Source: Penicillium oxalicum (taxonomy: Eukaryota; Ascomycota; Eurotiomycetes; Eurotiales; Aspergillaceae). Taken from it: a DNA stretch of 64,000 nt. Below are positions 1 to 12,849 of this stretch, piece after piece. The notes below the pieces were generated by a model. It saw only the letters and a program-made list of their open reading frames with translations, ran no database searches and was not told the DNA's origin. Made by a program: the position numbers and the translations under genes. The DNA is taken from the NCBI RefSeq assembly GCF_001723175.1, contig NC_064650.1:930001-994000 (forward strand). The letters are read 5' to 3'. The stretch's first letter is position 1. Every line of letters starts with the position of its first letter.

Positions 1-1535
1 TCGTCTGGTTCCCGATACAAAGCTTCAACCGACACGGAAATGTGGATCAAAAAGAGAAGAAGAGGGAATGGCAGAGGCGGGTGGGGGTGGAATTGTGATT
101 TGAACTTTCCATCAGCTATACACTGGCGTCATAGTGGATGAATTTATAGAAGATCAACCGGACGAAGAAAGAAAAAAAAAATGGAGACTCAAATTAAGAA
201 AGACGAATCATCCCAGCCAGACGGAATCTTGCAGGGCCACCCGGTCGGAGAAAGTCGTCAGACGCTTAGTGGCCAGTTGGTGAGGAGACGAACCCGATCG
301 TGCGGAGAAAGAGGATCGAGGTTGAACTGGGATTTGCTCGGGATTTGACGGTGGCACTAAGCCTGAAAATGACATGAAGAGATGGAAACCCCCATCTAAA
401 TCCACGTCGGGCAAAGCAACTAAAACATGAAATTGGAACCTACGGCTCCTTGATGTCTTACTGCCCTACCAGGTGATCATTCAGTCTGAAGGAGATATTT
501 TTTTAAAAAAAAACCCAATTCACGCGCTCCGTTATAAAAGAACAACAAAGGGAGAGAAAGGAGAGACTTGAAATTGCCTCCTCCACAAAGACATCCTATT
601 TTGTGATTTTTGGCGTGCCGCCACACGCCCACCGTTACTGTCAACCTGTTTAGAAGTGGGCCGAACGGGTCCCACCCCTTTCGGGCTCAGGATTTGTACC
701 TGATGCACTGATGCTGAGTGAAGATGACGATGACTCAAGAGCCCTCTTCTCCAACTGATGCGGGGAACCTAATCCGTTCTCGTTGCTCTTTTGCAGGGGC
801 CTTTACTGATGTATTGCAGGAGTAATAAATTTTCTTTTTTCTACAGATCATGATATAGAGGCTATGGGAATGTCGACATGAATATCTATTGAGCAGCCAT
901 GCAATCAAAAAAAAAAATACTGGGAGAGCACTCGATTAGAGATCGTCAAGAACTCGACAGTTCACGCAAGGGTCTTTTCCCTTCCAAAATTTTTCTTGGA
1001 GACCGTGCGGGGGTATCTATGTCATGTGATCGTCCGTACCTACGCGACCGGCGTGCGCGGCTTGGTGTGGTTTATATTCCCGTGGAAAGAGACTGCTGAG
1101 TCATATATGATTGATTTCGGAACTCCTTGCAAATTGTTCTCACAAGCAGCGCTGTGTTGAACTTCACCCTTGAGTCATGATTGCATCTCATTTGTTGTCA
1201 GTCGGAAACGGTGGCGCCCTCCTGCTGCCACGGGGAACCAAAAAGAAAAATCAAACCTGATTCACAGAGAGCTGTAGGGGAGGGGGAGCGAGAGACTGTT
1301 GAGATGATCGCAGAATCCTAATTATTCGGCAATTGAACCTAATAATCCACATGACATACATAAGGTCCAAGGGGCCTCTCGGCCAATGCACGATATACAT
1401 GCAAAGATACTCCAGGTCACAACTCGACTCTGAGCAATTATGGTCGGAGAAAAGAAGGGGAGCCTTCAGTATCGACTGATCACTTGCATCGACATCAGCT
1501 ATACAACCCACCAACCACGCCGAGACACAGTGAAA
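1..1535. other. Intergenic, no supported gene
   Basis: No open frame here looks like a protein. The only long frame near the right end (1440-1892, +) is the antisense of the last exon of the neighbouring membrane-protein gene. The stretch has short A-runs and T-runs, and I see no tRNA or repeat. It is the 3' flank of the minus-strand gene that ends at 1536. Confidence 0.6.
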
Positions 1536-4500
1536 CTAAACATCAGTCAACTTGCGACGCACGATATGCGACTCGCCCAATGCTCCCTTCATGATAAGCA
1601 CCAAATCATCAATGACACTCAAGAACTTGAGATACGCCGTCACCGCGACACAAAAGCGGCGATAATTCTCGTCCCGGATCAAATCCGTAGTAAGCTCAAT
1701 CTCCGCCTGATGCAGTTGCCAAAAGGCGAACGTCCGGTTGAGCAGTGGAGTCGGAAGCACTTCCGGCAGGGGATCACCCGTCTTCAGCGCCTGTTCCACG
1801 ACGCCGAGCACCGCCATAACGTCTCCAATATTTCGGTGATCGAGAAGACCCATGCGCTGGGCGACCATGGTCTGGAAGTGCTCCGGAAGTGACGCAGACA
1901 GGTGGAGCAGTTTGCCCAAATCCCGGTTCAGCTCGTAGCAGATGCTCTTGATTTGGGTCAGCGTCTCACTGTCGAATGGGGAGCCGGAGAATTCAAGGCG
2001 AAGGAGTGCGACAGGGCCGTCGAGGGCCGAGATGGACTCGGCAAGGTTCAGTGCAAGTTTTTCGGCGACGAGCCCTTCTTCCCGGTCTGGCTGACCCCAG
2101 CAGGATAGGAGCAGGGCATAGTGGTCGGAAAGGGAGCGGATAACATTTGACATGGATTTGCAAATGTGCCGTGCTGCAGATGGGGGTCGCGGCAACACTT
2201 GGATAATCAACGCTGCTCCGGCGCCAATGAGGACAAGTAAGAGTCTTCGCCAGAAGACGTTGTATCCCCAGCCAGGGTTGCCATATGTCGGGATGTGGCT
2301 ATATCGTCAATGAGTCAAGGCTCTCAAATGAAAAAGAAAAGTAGAAAAGGAAGAAATTTCCCCCCTGTTATTTGGAACGAGACAGAAGGGAAAGGATCAC
2401 TTACGTATCATCGTAACTGTACCCGATAATCAGGATACAAGTTGCACCACCCATTATTGTCGCTGCCAACAGCGCCGGTGGTGCGAAAATCCGTCCCCAC
2501 ATAAGCAGCAACAGGATAACAGCCATCACTGCCGCCAAGCCGTACGGGTTACCAGGACCACCACCCGATCCAATATACCAAGCGACCAAGCCTGCGACAC
2601 CTCCAACTATGGTTCCGATGAAGCGAGACGCAAGCGACAGGGTGAAGTCGGACATGTATATCACGAGCGTGGTCTGGCCCATAATCAACGCCCACAGGCC
2701 CTTTTCGCGGTAATAAAATCCCGCGCTGGATGGTATCACCGCGGGGATCGCCAACGCAACGGTGACCACCACCATTCGCAGTGCGTACATTCCTTCGGCA
2801 TTGATCAGCCAGTGGTACGTCCCAAGCACGATCCGACCGAGTCCGCTGCGTCGCTTGACTTTGAAGCCTCGGCTCAGGTTGAGGCTCTCCTGGGCTGCCT
2901 TGGACTGTTCTTCAATCATATCCGGATCCACATCTGTAGACTGCGAGGCAAGAACTGGAGCAACGGCAGATTTGCGGAAAACCCAGTTGACGGCGTAACG
3001 CAGTCCACGTGGAAGCCACAGCCGCGCTTTGGTCCGTTCCTTCATCAAAGCGACCAACTGACCCAAGACCTTCTCCCAGGCATCTGCGTTGACGAGGATC
3101 TGTTCTTCAAACACCATTCCAACGGCAAGGCCGCGAACTTTGTGCAGTGTGTCGTCTCGCCTATCCTTCAACATCCCTGATTCGTCAAAAATCTCCGCGG
3201 TGGACTGGATGAGGCGCTCGGTGGCTTCAGCCGCGAATGACACGCGTAAAGTTCCCAGCGCGGCCAAGGAAGACTCGCAGCGCTGCAAAAGCTCATTGAG
3301 CTTTGCTTCGGAGGGTTTACGAAACCAACGGGAGGAGTTGATCGCATTAATACTGTCAGCCACTGAGACGATGGCCTCCTGCAAAACCGGGAGAATTTCA
3401 CTGCAAGGTTGTCGAACCGCTTCAAGCATATCTTGCCTTAAAGCTTCATGTTCGGGCAAAGTGAAGGCTCTGACGAGACTAAGACTTTCAAGTAGTTGAC
3501 GCCTGCCTGCTGCCCACCGCTCCGATTTACCTTCAGGCTTCTCATTCGGCTTCTCAGCCGGGTTGACCTCTGTGTCGAGGTCTGAGTCTGTCATGACTTC
3601 TCGCAGTTTCTCAAGCTTTGCTTCTCCTCCCAGGCGTGCGATATGGTAATCCAGATGGGACAGACTGGCCAATGCGGCTCGTCGAATTGGCTCCCTAAGA
3701 CTCTTGATATCATCTGCGTTCCATCGACTGACAGAAAAGTCCAACTGTAAGAAGCCGATGGCTGGCTCATTGCTTTTCCAAGTCGCCAGGATTTTCATTT
3801 TGAGCTTATGAAGATCTTTCACTTCCAGGTGCTCAGCGTTCATCAAGCTACTCACGGTGGCATCCAAGGGACCTTTGAGCAGTCTCACGACAGCTTCCAT
3901 GCCCTCCAACACGACATACGAGGTCGATGTTGGGAAAAACAAAACATTGCAGGCCATACCAATCCCGATACCGATAGCTGCTGGCTCAATCAGAATCTTT
4001 GGCAAGGTTCCATTGAACCGTGGAAGGAGTGGTCCAATGGTGATGAATATGTCCATGATGATGATTCCAAATATTTGCGTCAAAGTAAACTTTGGGTTCT
4101 TGGCGCGAATGCGAGACTTGAGACAAAAATATTAGTCAGGATGTCCACTCTTTCATCCGGGAATCCCCTCTTTGACCTTACCAAGACATAAACGAAAAAG
4201 CAGATTAGGCAGAAGTAGACTGAGGAGACACGAGCGTCCAGCATCGCGCCCTCATAGATCAACTGTTTTTGGACGGCCGCGATGGGCTGACCACTCGCAC
4301 TGGCCAGACTGGAGGCTTTTTGGCCCAGGGCCTGCAATTGCGCCTGAGTTGCAGCGGCAGGTCGTGCGGCGAGGGCGGCTTTCATGGCTATCACACCCCA
4401 GCCCCAGCCGAGGCCCATGCCGATGATAAGTGTCAACGTCCCCAAAAGAAAAATGAAGAGAATTCCATTTGGTGGGACCATGAACAGAACCAGCCTATAC

Positions 4501-4813
4501 ATCGAAATTAGTGCCATACAAAAAGCTCGCTCGGGAACCATGAAAGATCGACCTACGTTGCAAAGAATGTAGCTGTACCAATGGTCCGAAGAGCCGGATT
4601 GATGAAGATCAACAACGACGCGACCCATGCTGCGACTGTACAGCGAAATAGAACCTTGAGATCCCGCGCGTTGAAATGATCCAGCCACGCGGGAAGTTTC
4701 CTGCTTGCCGGTGAGGTCGAAGCTTTGGTCGGTGCCTCCGCGATGGCCTCCGAGCTTGCCGCTGGGGAGGCCGCATTGGGCGCGGCGTCCTCGTGCGCGG
4801 GATTCTGCATCAT
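1536..4813 (-). CDS. DUF2421 / ArAE-2 family multi-pass membrane protein (Bre4-like)
   Basis: Four exons give 1014 residues: 4813-4557, 4494-4182, 4116-2405 and 2298-1536. Introns of 62, 65 and 106 bp have GTAGGT/GTAAGG/GTAAGT donors, and the frame is continuous through each. The N-terminal block, with the conserved-looking WLDHFNARDLKVLFRCTVAAW and then several hydrophobic segments, matches the fungal putative ER transporter 6TM N-terminal domain. A soluble middle is followed by a second hydrophobic block (AEGMYALRMVVVTVALAIP, YGLAAVMAVILLLLMWGRIF) and a C-terminal DUF2421 region. Family knowledge: related to aromatic-acid exporter/FUSC-like proteins and S. pombe Bre4 (brefeldin A sensitivity). 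The transported substrate is unknown. The start is the first ATG of a tandem MM at 4813; the frame is open further upstream but has no ATG. The protein is probably in endomembranes. Confidence 0.88.
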
Positions 4814-7077
4814 GCGGCTTAGGGCTTGCCTCAACTGACAAGATACCCTGCGTCGCAGTCGGGGAATATGATCGTAATGCTCTGGAGTCGCTGTTCCTGT
4901 GTACCTTTCAAAAGGGGCATTGTCAACTTTTTCAGAACTACAGGCTCGGGTTCCAGTGTTGAAGTGCTGAGGTAAGTCAGCGTCGCCCGTTCCGAGCCGG
5001 TCCTTGAGTTCGACGGGCGGATCTGCGCTATCGATCCGGCTGAGCCAATTCTTCGTTTCAGAACTGAGATCACCAATCACCCCAACTTGGCTGGATGGTT
5101 CCTTTCTACGCTAGTATCTCCAGTTCCCCACTAAGTCGAGATCATCATTTGTCCGTTGCTTGTCCCTCGTGGGGTGGTTCATAAGATCGACAGTGTGAAA
5201 CCATGGCATGCAGTCTGCTTTTGACATATAGGGGCCGCATCTGCGAGACTGGCTCGCAAGATCCTCGAGAAGCTGGCCGATTCAGCATTCTTTTACTGGA
5301 GTTACCCGCTGGCATTTTGGCGAGGGCATTTTGGAAGACTACAGCGCCAAAGCCACGAGTGAGTAGTCTAAGGCTCAACAGTTCCAGCAACGATGAGTAA
5401 GTAAGACACCCAGGCAAGAGGTCGGGGTGAAGATGTTTGACTGTGAGGACCTTCCTCTTCTCCGATGGCTGACCAGTGATAATCGAATCTCGTACCGGGG
5501 ACACCACTCGCCCATCATGATTCTGTTGCTCCCGTCTCGCTTCTCTACAGCTAATTAGCAGTCACCGCAGTCCAAGGCTCCGTCAAAGAGTGCTGGTTTT
5601 AGATTTTACCCTGTTCGTTGGAGATGGGAACCCAGAGAGATGGACTCGGATTGGATCTCCCTTCTACAAGTGGGCAGGTCGCTGGTCTGAACTTGGGCTG
5701 ATAGCTGTTACCTGTACGATGAGGACGGCCAGCGCAATCTCAAACGATGCCCTTTTGCGCCACCTCTTTTGCTCTTTCAAAGTGGAGCCGAAGGCGAAGA
5801 CGGCGTGGTTCCTCTGCTCATCATGTGACATTGAAGTGTCTTGGGTTTTGTGGCCCGAAGAACAAGGCTGACTATAATGCCTGAAACTTCAGGTTGAGGT
5901 GGCGGCAGAGCCTACGGAACTCCCAACGGGGAAACCAAAAAGGATTCAGTATGAGAACGGCTCAGAGGCTCAGACAGTAGACTACCAATCACTTCCGGGC
6001 TGGAGATTTGATCCAGGCCTTCCAGAGAGCCGCTTTTAGCCTGGCCTTGCATTTTTGGCGCAAACTTAGCGTCAAAGTTTTCCGCGGCCTTACCACGAAC
6101 GCCCTAGTCAAGTTGTTTCAAACTCTGCTACGGAACGCCACTCGTGTGAACTACTGGCGACTCTGGAGGCCAGTGACTTTTTACAGTTCACACCACTGAC
6201 TTGGGATCGTCGCTTCAAACGTAAAATTTTGATGAGCCGCAAGATGGCCGGGTTGAACAGCGGGAGCTGAGATTATCGTTCTGCACGTCATCGTCCTCGT
6301 CTGCACTCCAGACGATCGAGGGCTAAGCAAATGCACACCCACCGTGGCAAAGCACGTGCCGTGGCCGTTAGCAGGTCCTCCCCGCGGTCCCGCAGGATTA
6401 ATCTCGCGGTCGGGACTTTGCACTCAGAAGAGGCCAGAAGAGTTCTGGACAGGCCTCCAACGCGGTCGTAGAACCCGATGAGGATACTGTTGTATTGGGT
6501 CAACGTTGGGGCATGACATTTCCCCGGGGGAACCACCCCGTGCCCAGCAATCCGGACTCTTATTAGGGCACGCAATGACAAATGCGAATGATACCATATC
6601 CCCGGTCTTTGTGGTCTGCTCCCATTTGCCTCCCCGAGGGCGCCGAACGAAGAAAATTCACCGATCGTCTCCCGACCGAAGTGGAGGTCTCCGGCGCGGT
6701 TACGCCAATAAGTCCGCCGTTGGTGGAGCAAGCCACTCGAAGCACCAAAGTTGGGCCCCCGATGTCGTGCTCTAACCATGCGCGCGATGAGATTTCAGAG
6801 CAAGACAGAAAACCAAGCTCATGCCCCCCCTCCCCACGCATTTACATTTTGTCCAAGAATAACACTCACTCCTCCTCTTCCTGTTCATCATTTGTTATTC
6901 TCTCGCTCTCAGAAGACGATTGACCAGACGACTTCGCGAGAGAAACAGCCTAACACACCAGGCACTGGATCCCTCTGATACTTCCCTCTGCGATTGATCG
7001 ATTGATCTCGCACGGTCGTTTTCTACCTTCCTCCTCCGTCTCTCATCATTTCCAAAAAGTCGGGGAAAGAAAAAAAG
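4814..7077. other. Divergent intergenic region
   Basis: This 2.26-kb region separates the minus-strand DUF2421 gene from the plus-strand permease. No open frame has recognisable protein character. From about 6840 to 7077 the plus strand is rich in C and T, has no ATG, and runs into the permease start, so it is probably the permease 5' leader. The frame upstream of 4813 stays open to about 5080 without an ATG, so an upstream start exon for the membrane protein cannot be excluded. Confidence 0.5.
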
Positions 7078-8792
7078 ATGGAGAAGTCCCCCGTGGCCAC
7101 AGACTTTATCCAGCCGGAACCCGCGAGGGTCGATGACTACCATGACTCGTCCCCCAAGGCTGAGCTGGAGCTCAATGTGGGCGGTCGTGGTGCGACTCAA
7201 CGTCGCCTGCGGAACTACCAGGTCACCATGATCGGTTTCTGCAGTGGTATCGGAACCGGTCTCTTTGTTGGTACTGGATCGGCCTACGCAAAGGCGGGTC
7301 CCGCCGGTCTTCTTCTCGCATATATCATCGTCGGTCTCGTTTTGTGGTGTGTCATGCAAAGCATCGCCGAATTGGCCACTCTCCTCCCCACTGCTGGGTC
7401 ATTCCCTCACTGGGCCACCCGCTTCATCGATCCCTCCGTCGGTTTCTCGCTCGCCATCTCCTACGGATACTGCTACACGATCGCCATCGCTTCGGAAGTC
7501 TCCGCAGCCGCAGTAATCGTATCATTTTGGACGGATATAACACCGGCAGTCGTGATCACGGTGGGACTGGTCCTGATCCTGATTATCAACCTGATGAGTG
7601 TGCGATTCTACGGTGAAACAGAGGTCGTGGGAGGTGCTGTCAAGATCCTCTGTTTCCTGGGCTTGGTCATTGTTTCGATCGTGATCACCGCTGGCGGTGC
7701 TCCCAATCACGAGGCGATTGGCTTCCGCTACTGGAACAACCCCGGTCCCTGGACGAACTTCAACGGTATTCCCGGGTCCACCGGTCACTTCCTCGGTTTC
7801 CTATCATCCTTCGTCAATGCTTCGTTCAGTTTCATCGGTGTCGAGACCGTCGTCATCACCGCGGCCGAGTCCGTGGATCCGCACCGTGCCATCCCCAAGG
7901 CCGCTAAGCGTGTCACCTACCGCATCGGATTCTTCTACATCCTGGGCGCTCTCCTGATCGGTATCATTGTGGACCCCCGCAACATGGATCTGGTCTCGGG
8001 CACCGGCAACGCCAACAGCTCTCCCTTCGTTATTGCCATCCGTGAGGCCGGCATCAACGCACTTCCCTCGATCGTGAACGCCTGTATCTTGGTCGCCGCC
8101 TGGTCGGCCGGTAACTCCTACTGCTGGGTGGGCTCGCGCATGATCGTGGCCATGACTACCGATCACCAGCTGCCCCAGATCTTCGGTCGCGTGAACAAGA
8201 CCGGTGTGCCCTATGTGGCTGTCATTGCAGCCTGGTTGTTCGGCCCTCTGGCTTATCTGAGTAAGTAGCATTGTGTCAAATTTTTCAAGGAGTGGATCAC
8301 GGGGTCAATGCTAACGAAACCTTTTTGTCTGCAGGTCTTGGAAGTGGTGGCGCTGCACAGGCTTTCACCTGGTTGCTCAATCTAAGCACGGTCGCCGGTC
8401 TGATTGCCTGGGCTACGCTCTGTTTCTGCTACATTCGCTTCCACGCAGCCATGAAGGCCCAAGGTGTTTCCCGAGACACTCTTCCATGGAAGGGCCCGCT
8501 TCAACCCTACGCGGCCTGGGTCGGTTTCATCGGCTCCACCATCATCACCTTGGTTGCCGGTTTCCCTGTCTTCTTGAAGGGCAATTGGAGCACCTCTGAC
8601 TTTGTCGCATCATACATTGGCATCCCCATCTTCATTGTGCCCATCATCGGGTGGAAGTTGTGGCACCGCACGCAATTCCAACGTGCAGCCACCATTGATC
8701 TCTGGTCTGGTCGTCTCCAAGACGGAGAGATCATGCCACAACCGAATCCCCGAAACACAGTGTGGGGTCGGTTTGTCGACTGGCTGATTTGA
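7078..8792 (+). CDS. Amino-acid permease (APC superfamily, fungal YAT type)
   Basis: Two exons, 7078-8260 and 8335-8792, joined across a 74-bp intron (GTAAGT, GCTAAC branch site, CTGCAG), give 546 residues. A short soluble N-terminus precedes the first membrane segment, whose GIGTGLFVGTGSAYAKAGPAG is the hallmark of TM1 in amino-acid permeases. Later landmarks are AELATLLPTAGSFPHWATRFIDP, the GVETVVITAAESVDPHRAIPKAAKRV loop after TM6, and SYCWVGSRMIVAMTTDHQLPQIF before TM9. Twelve TM segments are expected, at the plasma membrane, with proton-coupled uptake. Sequence alone does not fix the substrate. The gene ends 183 bp from the end of a convergent homocysteine S-methyltransferase gene, and in yeast and bacteria that enzyme is paired with an S-methylmethionine permease, so S-methylmethionine is a testable candidate. 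The leader is pyrimidine-rich. Confidence 0.93.
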
Positions 8793-8975
8793 AGTCGTTA
8801 ACAGAACTTTTTTTCAACTTTCTGTGTATATAAATTCAACATTTCATGGCATATAATTAATGTGAGCGATCCTCTTTTTTTTGATTCAAAAATTTTCAGT
8901 TCATCGGTTCCGTAGCCGATCGATTCTTCACTTTTCTTTCCACTTTGATTAGAATGTAAATTTCTCATCCAGTCG

Positions 8976-10097
8976 TCATTGGTGAAATTGCTCGCGGAGT
9001 CTTTTGATGTCTTGGGAAGTTGCTTTGCAGCAACCGCCGACAAGGACTGTCTCAAAGGGGCCGTCCTGGCCGACTTTGCGTACCACCTCCGCCAACTGAA
9101 CTTCCCATGCACGCTAGATTCGAGTTAGTCTGAAGCTAGCGCCAAGTGCCGGGCCCGTAAGGCTTAGCCGCAAGGGTGGAAAAGGAAGACTCACATCATC
9201 CCGACCACCTCCGACAGTAGATCCAGCTGGCTTCTCCCAGACTTGAGTCGTTGTATTGTAAACTTCTCCATTGGTGCCGTCGGGGTACAGAACCAGGACA
9301 GGAGGGACGGAAATCTCGCCCTGAGAAATTGCCGCCGAGACTCCCTCTCCAAATTGCTCGAGCAAGCCAGAGAGTTTATGAAGTTTGGTGCAGTTGATAC
9401 CAATCCCCCAAGGGGACAGTCCGTTTTCCATGGGGTCGACAGCAGCATGCACCACCTGCTCTATCGAGCTACCATCTGGTAACAAGCTATCTTCTCGCGG
9501 GAACACGCACGCAATCCAGAAAGGTGCCTTAATTCCCGAGTCGCGGATCGCTCTCCTGACCGCACGCACCTCATCCAGACGAGGCAAGGTCTCAAAAGCC
9601 ACGTACTGCAACCGTGAGAGCAAGTCACCCTCAGAGCTCAGAAAGAGCCGCAATCGATCAAGGTGCCAGTTGTAAAGGGTCTCCTCACTGTCATGCTCAG
9701 CGTCATACGCACCGCTGTACTCCTGGCCTGGAATCATACATGCACCGTACGGGCCCAAACTGAGGGCAATTCGGGCCCCTCCCTTAGGCGCGTTTGCTTT
9801 CTCTGCGCAGTCGACGGCAGTTTCCAGGTACCGCCCGATAGCTTCTCTCGGGATGCCATTGGGGAATTCAGCAGTCTTGGTCCGTCCAAAGCCCTCAGGT
9901 GAGACTTGATATGTAGCGGTCAAAAGCACATCGGCTCCTGCTGTCACGAAATCTTTTTGACAGGCTTGCAAAGTTGCCGGGTCGGAGACCAGCAAGTGAG
10001 TGGACCAGAGAGGCGTGGTGGTACTGTCAAAGTTCACACCATACTGGTCTTGCAGCGAGGTCCCAAGACCGCCGTCTAAGATTTCGACTGTAACCAT
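8976..10097 (-). CDS. Homocysteine S-methyltransferase (Mht1/Sam4/MmuM type)
   Basis: Two exons, 10097-9195 and 9113-8976 (81-bp intron, GTGAGT..TAG), give 346 residues, the normal size for the short homocysteine methyltransferase family. The N-terminus has ILDGGLGTSL, the usual first motif. Zinc-ligand cysteines are visible: Cys236 in GIGINCTKL, and Cys329-Cys330 in VLVGGCC, the latter coded by the second exon. Stopping at the end of exon 1 would therefore remove the active site. FETLPRLDEVRAVRRAI and YPDGTNGEVYN are also family-like. Reaction: methyl transfer from S-methylmethionine or S-adenosylmethionine to homocysteine, giving methionine, in the cytosol. It lies tail to tail with the permease at 7078-8792. 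Which methyl donor is used is inferred. Confidence 0.93.
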
Positions 10098-10977
10098 TGC
10101 GGTTAACTTGTTGGAACTTCAATTGAGGGGGATTTTGTTCTTCCACCTTTGGGGGTAGTAGTGGGGAAGAGGGTTATTTCAACAACCGATCAGATATGCT
10201 CGTGGTCGAGTACCTCTCCCGTGTCGTCCCCGCCCATCGGCCTCGTTACATAATCTGGGTTCCGTTGTCGGGCGACTCAATTTCAAGATGAAATGGATCG
10301 CAGTTGCAAATTGCAGTGTTCCAGTCAGTTCGCTCTATTTTTTTTTTCTTTCTGTGCATCCACTAGAATTTTTGAAAGGGCCGCATACATGGATAGAAAT
10401 CTAAAGTAGAGGGCAAGATAAGTTTCAGTTCATAGGCGAGAAGCGCAACGACATTGCTTTGCGTGTACTTATCCTGCCTTGAACAACAGGAATTTCAATC
10501 AAGTTATCTTGAGTTGTGCGCAATGCGCTGGAGTACACAAATCTCTTCGACCGACTTCTTGCAGCTGGCGAGAATCTCGTCACTCAGACGACCTTAGGCC
10601 CGAAGTTGTCATATATTGACCGAGCTAGTCGCTAAGCCCGGTACCTAGGCCCTGTGAATAAGGAGAATGTCCACCTAAAACGCCGAGAACTCTTACGTAC
10701 TTACTAATACCATGCAGTGGGATTTTTCTGAACATCTCAGAATTGCTGCGGAATTCTAGCAATCGAATGTCTTGTCTATGATGAGTGGGATTTACACAGC
10801 TCAAAGTACATGGCGGGCACCGCACTCCTCGCGTGGGAAAACACAAAATAGCGCTGATATATTTACATCCAGGCATGAGTGTGCGGGTGGATAGAAGTGC
10901 CCGTAACGTGCACCCCACCTTGCGCCGGCAGTGCTGGCAGGACATACGGAGCTGCTTTCGCAATAAGTGGCCAATGA
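10098..10977. other. Intergenic between methyltransferase and carboxylase genes
   Basis: About 880 bp upstream of the methyltransferase and downstream of the carboxyltransferase gene, both on the minus strand. It should hold the methyltransferase promoter in the part nearest 10097. I see no convincing open frame, RNA gene or repeat. Confidence 0.5.
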
Positions 10978-12849
10978 TCAAGCAAAAGTAGGGTGAATCT
11001 TGCCTGATGCCCTTTCCGCCAGTCTTTCCTTCATCAAAACCTCATAAACGTGACTAGTCCACGAGCAACAAACCCGCCTCGTGTCTTTCGGATCGATAAT
11101 TTCTTCGACGCCAAACGCATTTGCCGTTCGCACGGGATTCATCAGCCGCAGATACTCTTCCTCGAGTTCTGCATAGCGCTCTTCCTTCTTGCCCACCTTC
11201 TCTGCCTCTCGAAGCTCATGTCGATGCGCAACCTCTATCCCCCCATCAAGTGGGAGAGATCCCCACTGTCCAGAGGGCCATGCCACTTGCATGACGGGGT
11301 CACGGCTTCCCAGCATGACACCGCCGGCCACACCGTAAGCGCGACGAGTGATGACGTTGAAAATAGGAGTAGTGGTGGTGTAATACGTCTTGGCTAACTC
11401 GACACCCCAGCGCATAGTGGCAGTCTTCTCTGCAACTGTACCGATGGCGTACCCAGCTGAGAGCAGAATTAGTAAATTTCGATGCGAATTGACTAGCTAG
11501 GAGGCGAAAGGTCAACTTACGGACATCCAGAAACTGGATGATGGGCAAATTCATCACGTCACATAGTTTCAAAAGACGTGTAAGCTTTTGACTTCCGGCC
11601 GCATCAAGAGCACCGCCGTTGACCTCGCAATTCAGTGAGATTATTCCGACGGGATGACCCCCAAGACGAGCCAAGCCACCTATGGCTGTACGCCCCCAGA
11701 GCGCGCCAATCTCAAACCACGAGCCCTTGTCGACTACGGAGGTGATGATAGTGCGTGGGTTGTACATGCGTGCCTGTCGTCTCGGAATGATACTTCGTAA
11801 AGCAATATCTTCGCGATCTTCTGGGTCGTTGCATGGGATCACCGGCGGTGCGTCACTTCCGCTATTTGGCAAAAAGCCGAGGACTAGACGAATTTGCTCG
11901 AAACACTCTTCTTCATTGGCAGCCAGATTATCGATAGTACCATTCGTGCAATGAACCATAGGGCCGCCAAGGTCTTGGAAGCTCAATCCCTCTTCGAAAG
12001 TGGCGCCTTCGACGACCTTGGGACCGGCGTTGAACAAGGCACCCACATCAGCAGCCATGACAGAGAAGTGACATGAGACAACTCTCGCCGCGCCGAGTCC
12101 AATCTGCGTTCTGCGTCAGCCTGCTTGGAGAACCTTTTCGGAGTCATCTTTCGACTTCTTACCGCGGGCCCCACGACAGCTCCCAGATTCGGAATTCCCA
12201 TATTCAGCTGCTGCATGACTGGCCTGAATGGCCGAACATAGGGTAGATAGCTCCATCCCTCGCTCCGAATAGTGGTGACACTTCCGCCCCCAGAACTCCC
12301 ATCTACGAGTTTGATCACGGGCAGACGCAGAGCAACTGCCAGCTTCTCCACATATACGGTTTTCTCCGAGCTGGCGCCGTCTGCATGACCAGATCGAATG
12401 CTAAAATCATCTGCGGTTAGAAGGACTTTCCGTCCGCGCACCAATCCTGCTCCCTGAACGTTGTTGCTCGGGACGAAAGAGACTGGCGTCTCGCGCATGG
12501 GCGCTGTCTTCTTCCATGTCACGGTACCTGAGACCGAGCCAATCTCGGCAAAGGTGTCAGGGTCGAGAAGAGCATCAATCCGCTCGCGAACCCAGAGCTT
12601 GCCAGCTTGCTTTTGACGCACGTATCCGCGGTGCTTCAAATTCGGAGTTGCTGCGATCTGGCGAAGAGTCGCAATCTGCGATAGCACGTCCGAATGATCA
12701 GCTGGCAGCTGAGTGCTTTTTTTATTGTTGTTTGCCCTTTCCGCTTTCAGAGCCTGTTCTCCCGAGATATGGGAGGAGACTTGATGGAGGCGCTGAGCGG
12801 CGGTGTCCCTGCCATTGGACGTATGTTGTGCGTCCTCATCGTCTGCCAT
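10978..12849 (-). CDS. Acyl-CoA carboxylase, carboxyltransferase (beta) subunit
   Basis: Three exons, 12849-12163, 12103-11521 and 11456-10978, give 582 residues. Introns are 59 and 64 bp, with CTGAC or TACTAAT branch sites. The protein has the two crotonase-fold halves of biotin-dependent carboxyltransferases. The N half holds RERIDALLDPDTFAEIGSVSG, KLVDGSSGGGSV and MAADVGALFNAGPKVVEGATFE. The C half holds ARMYNPRTIITSVVDKGSWFEIGALWGRTAIGGLARLGGHPVGII, LDVPGYAIGTVAEKTATMRWG and ITRRAYGVAGGVMLG. It would move the carboxyl group from carboxybiotin to an acyl-CoA. The substrate is not readable: 3-methylcrotonyl-, propionyl- and geranyl-CoA enzymes share this fold. The N-terminus (MADDEDAQHTSNG) is acidic and has no mitochondrial presequence character. 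The gene is divergent from the biotin carboxylase gene that starts 355 bp away, clearly its partner. Confidence 0.9.

Noticed and set aside
1440..1892. Plus-strand frame of 150 codons
   Set aside because: Antisense of the last exon of the DUF2421 membrane protein.
6288..6779. Minus-strand frame of 163 codons upstream of the permease
   Set aside because: Composition is that of random translation, and several overlapping frames of equal quality exist there.
10625..10981. Minus-strand frame of 118 codons next to the carboxyltransferase end
   Set aside because: Starts with TTG, overlaps the stop region of the carboxyltransferase gene and shows no family features.
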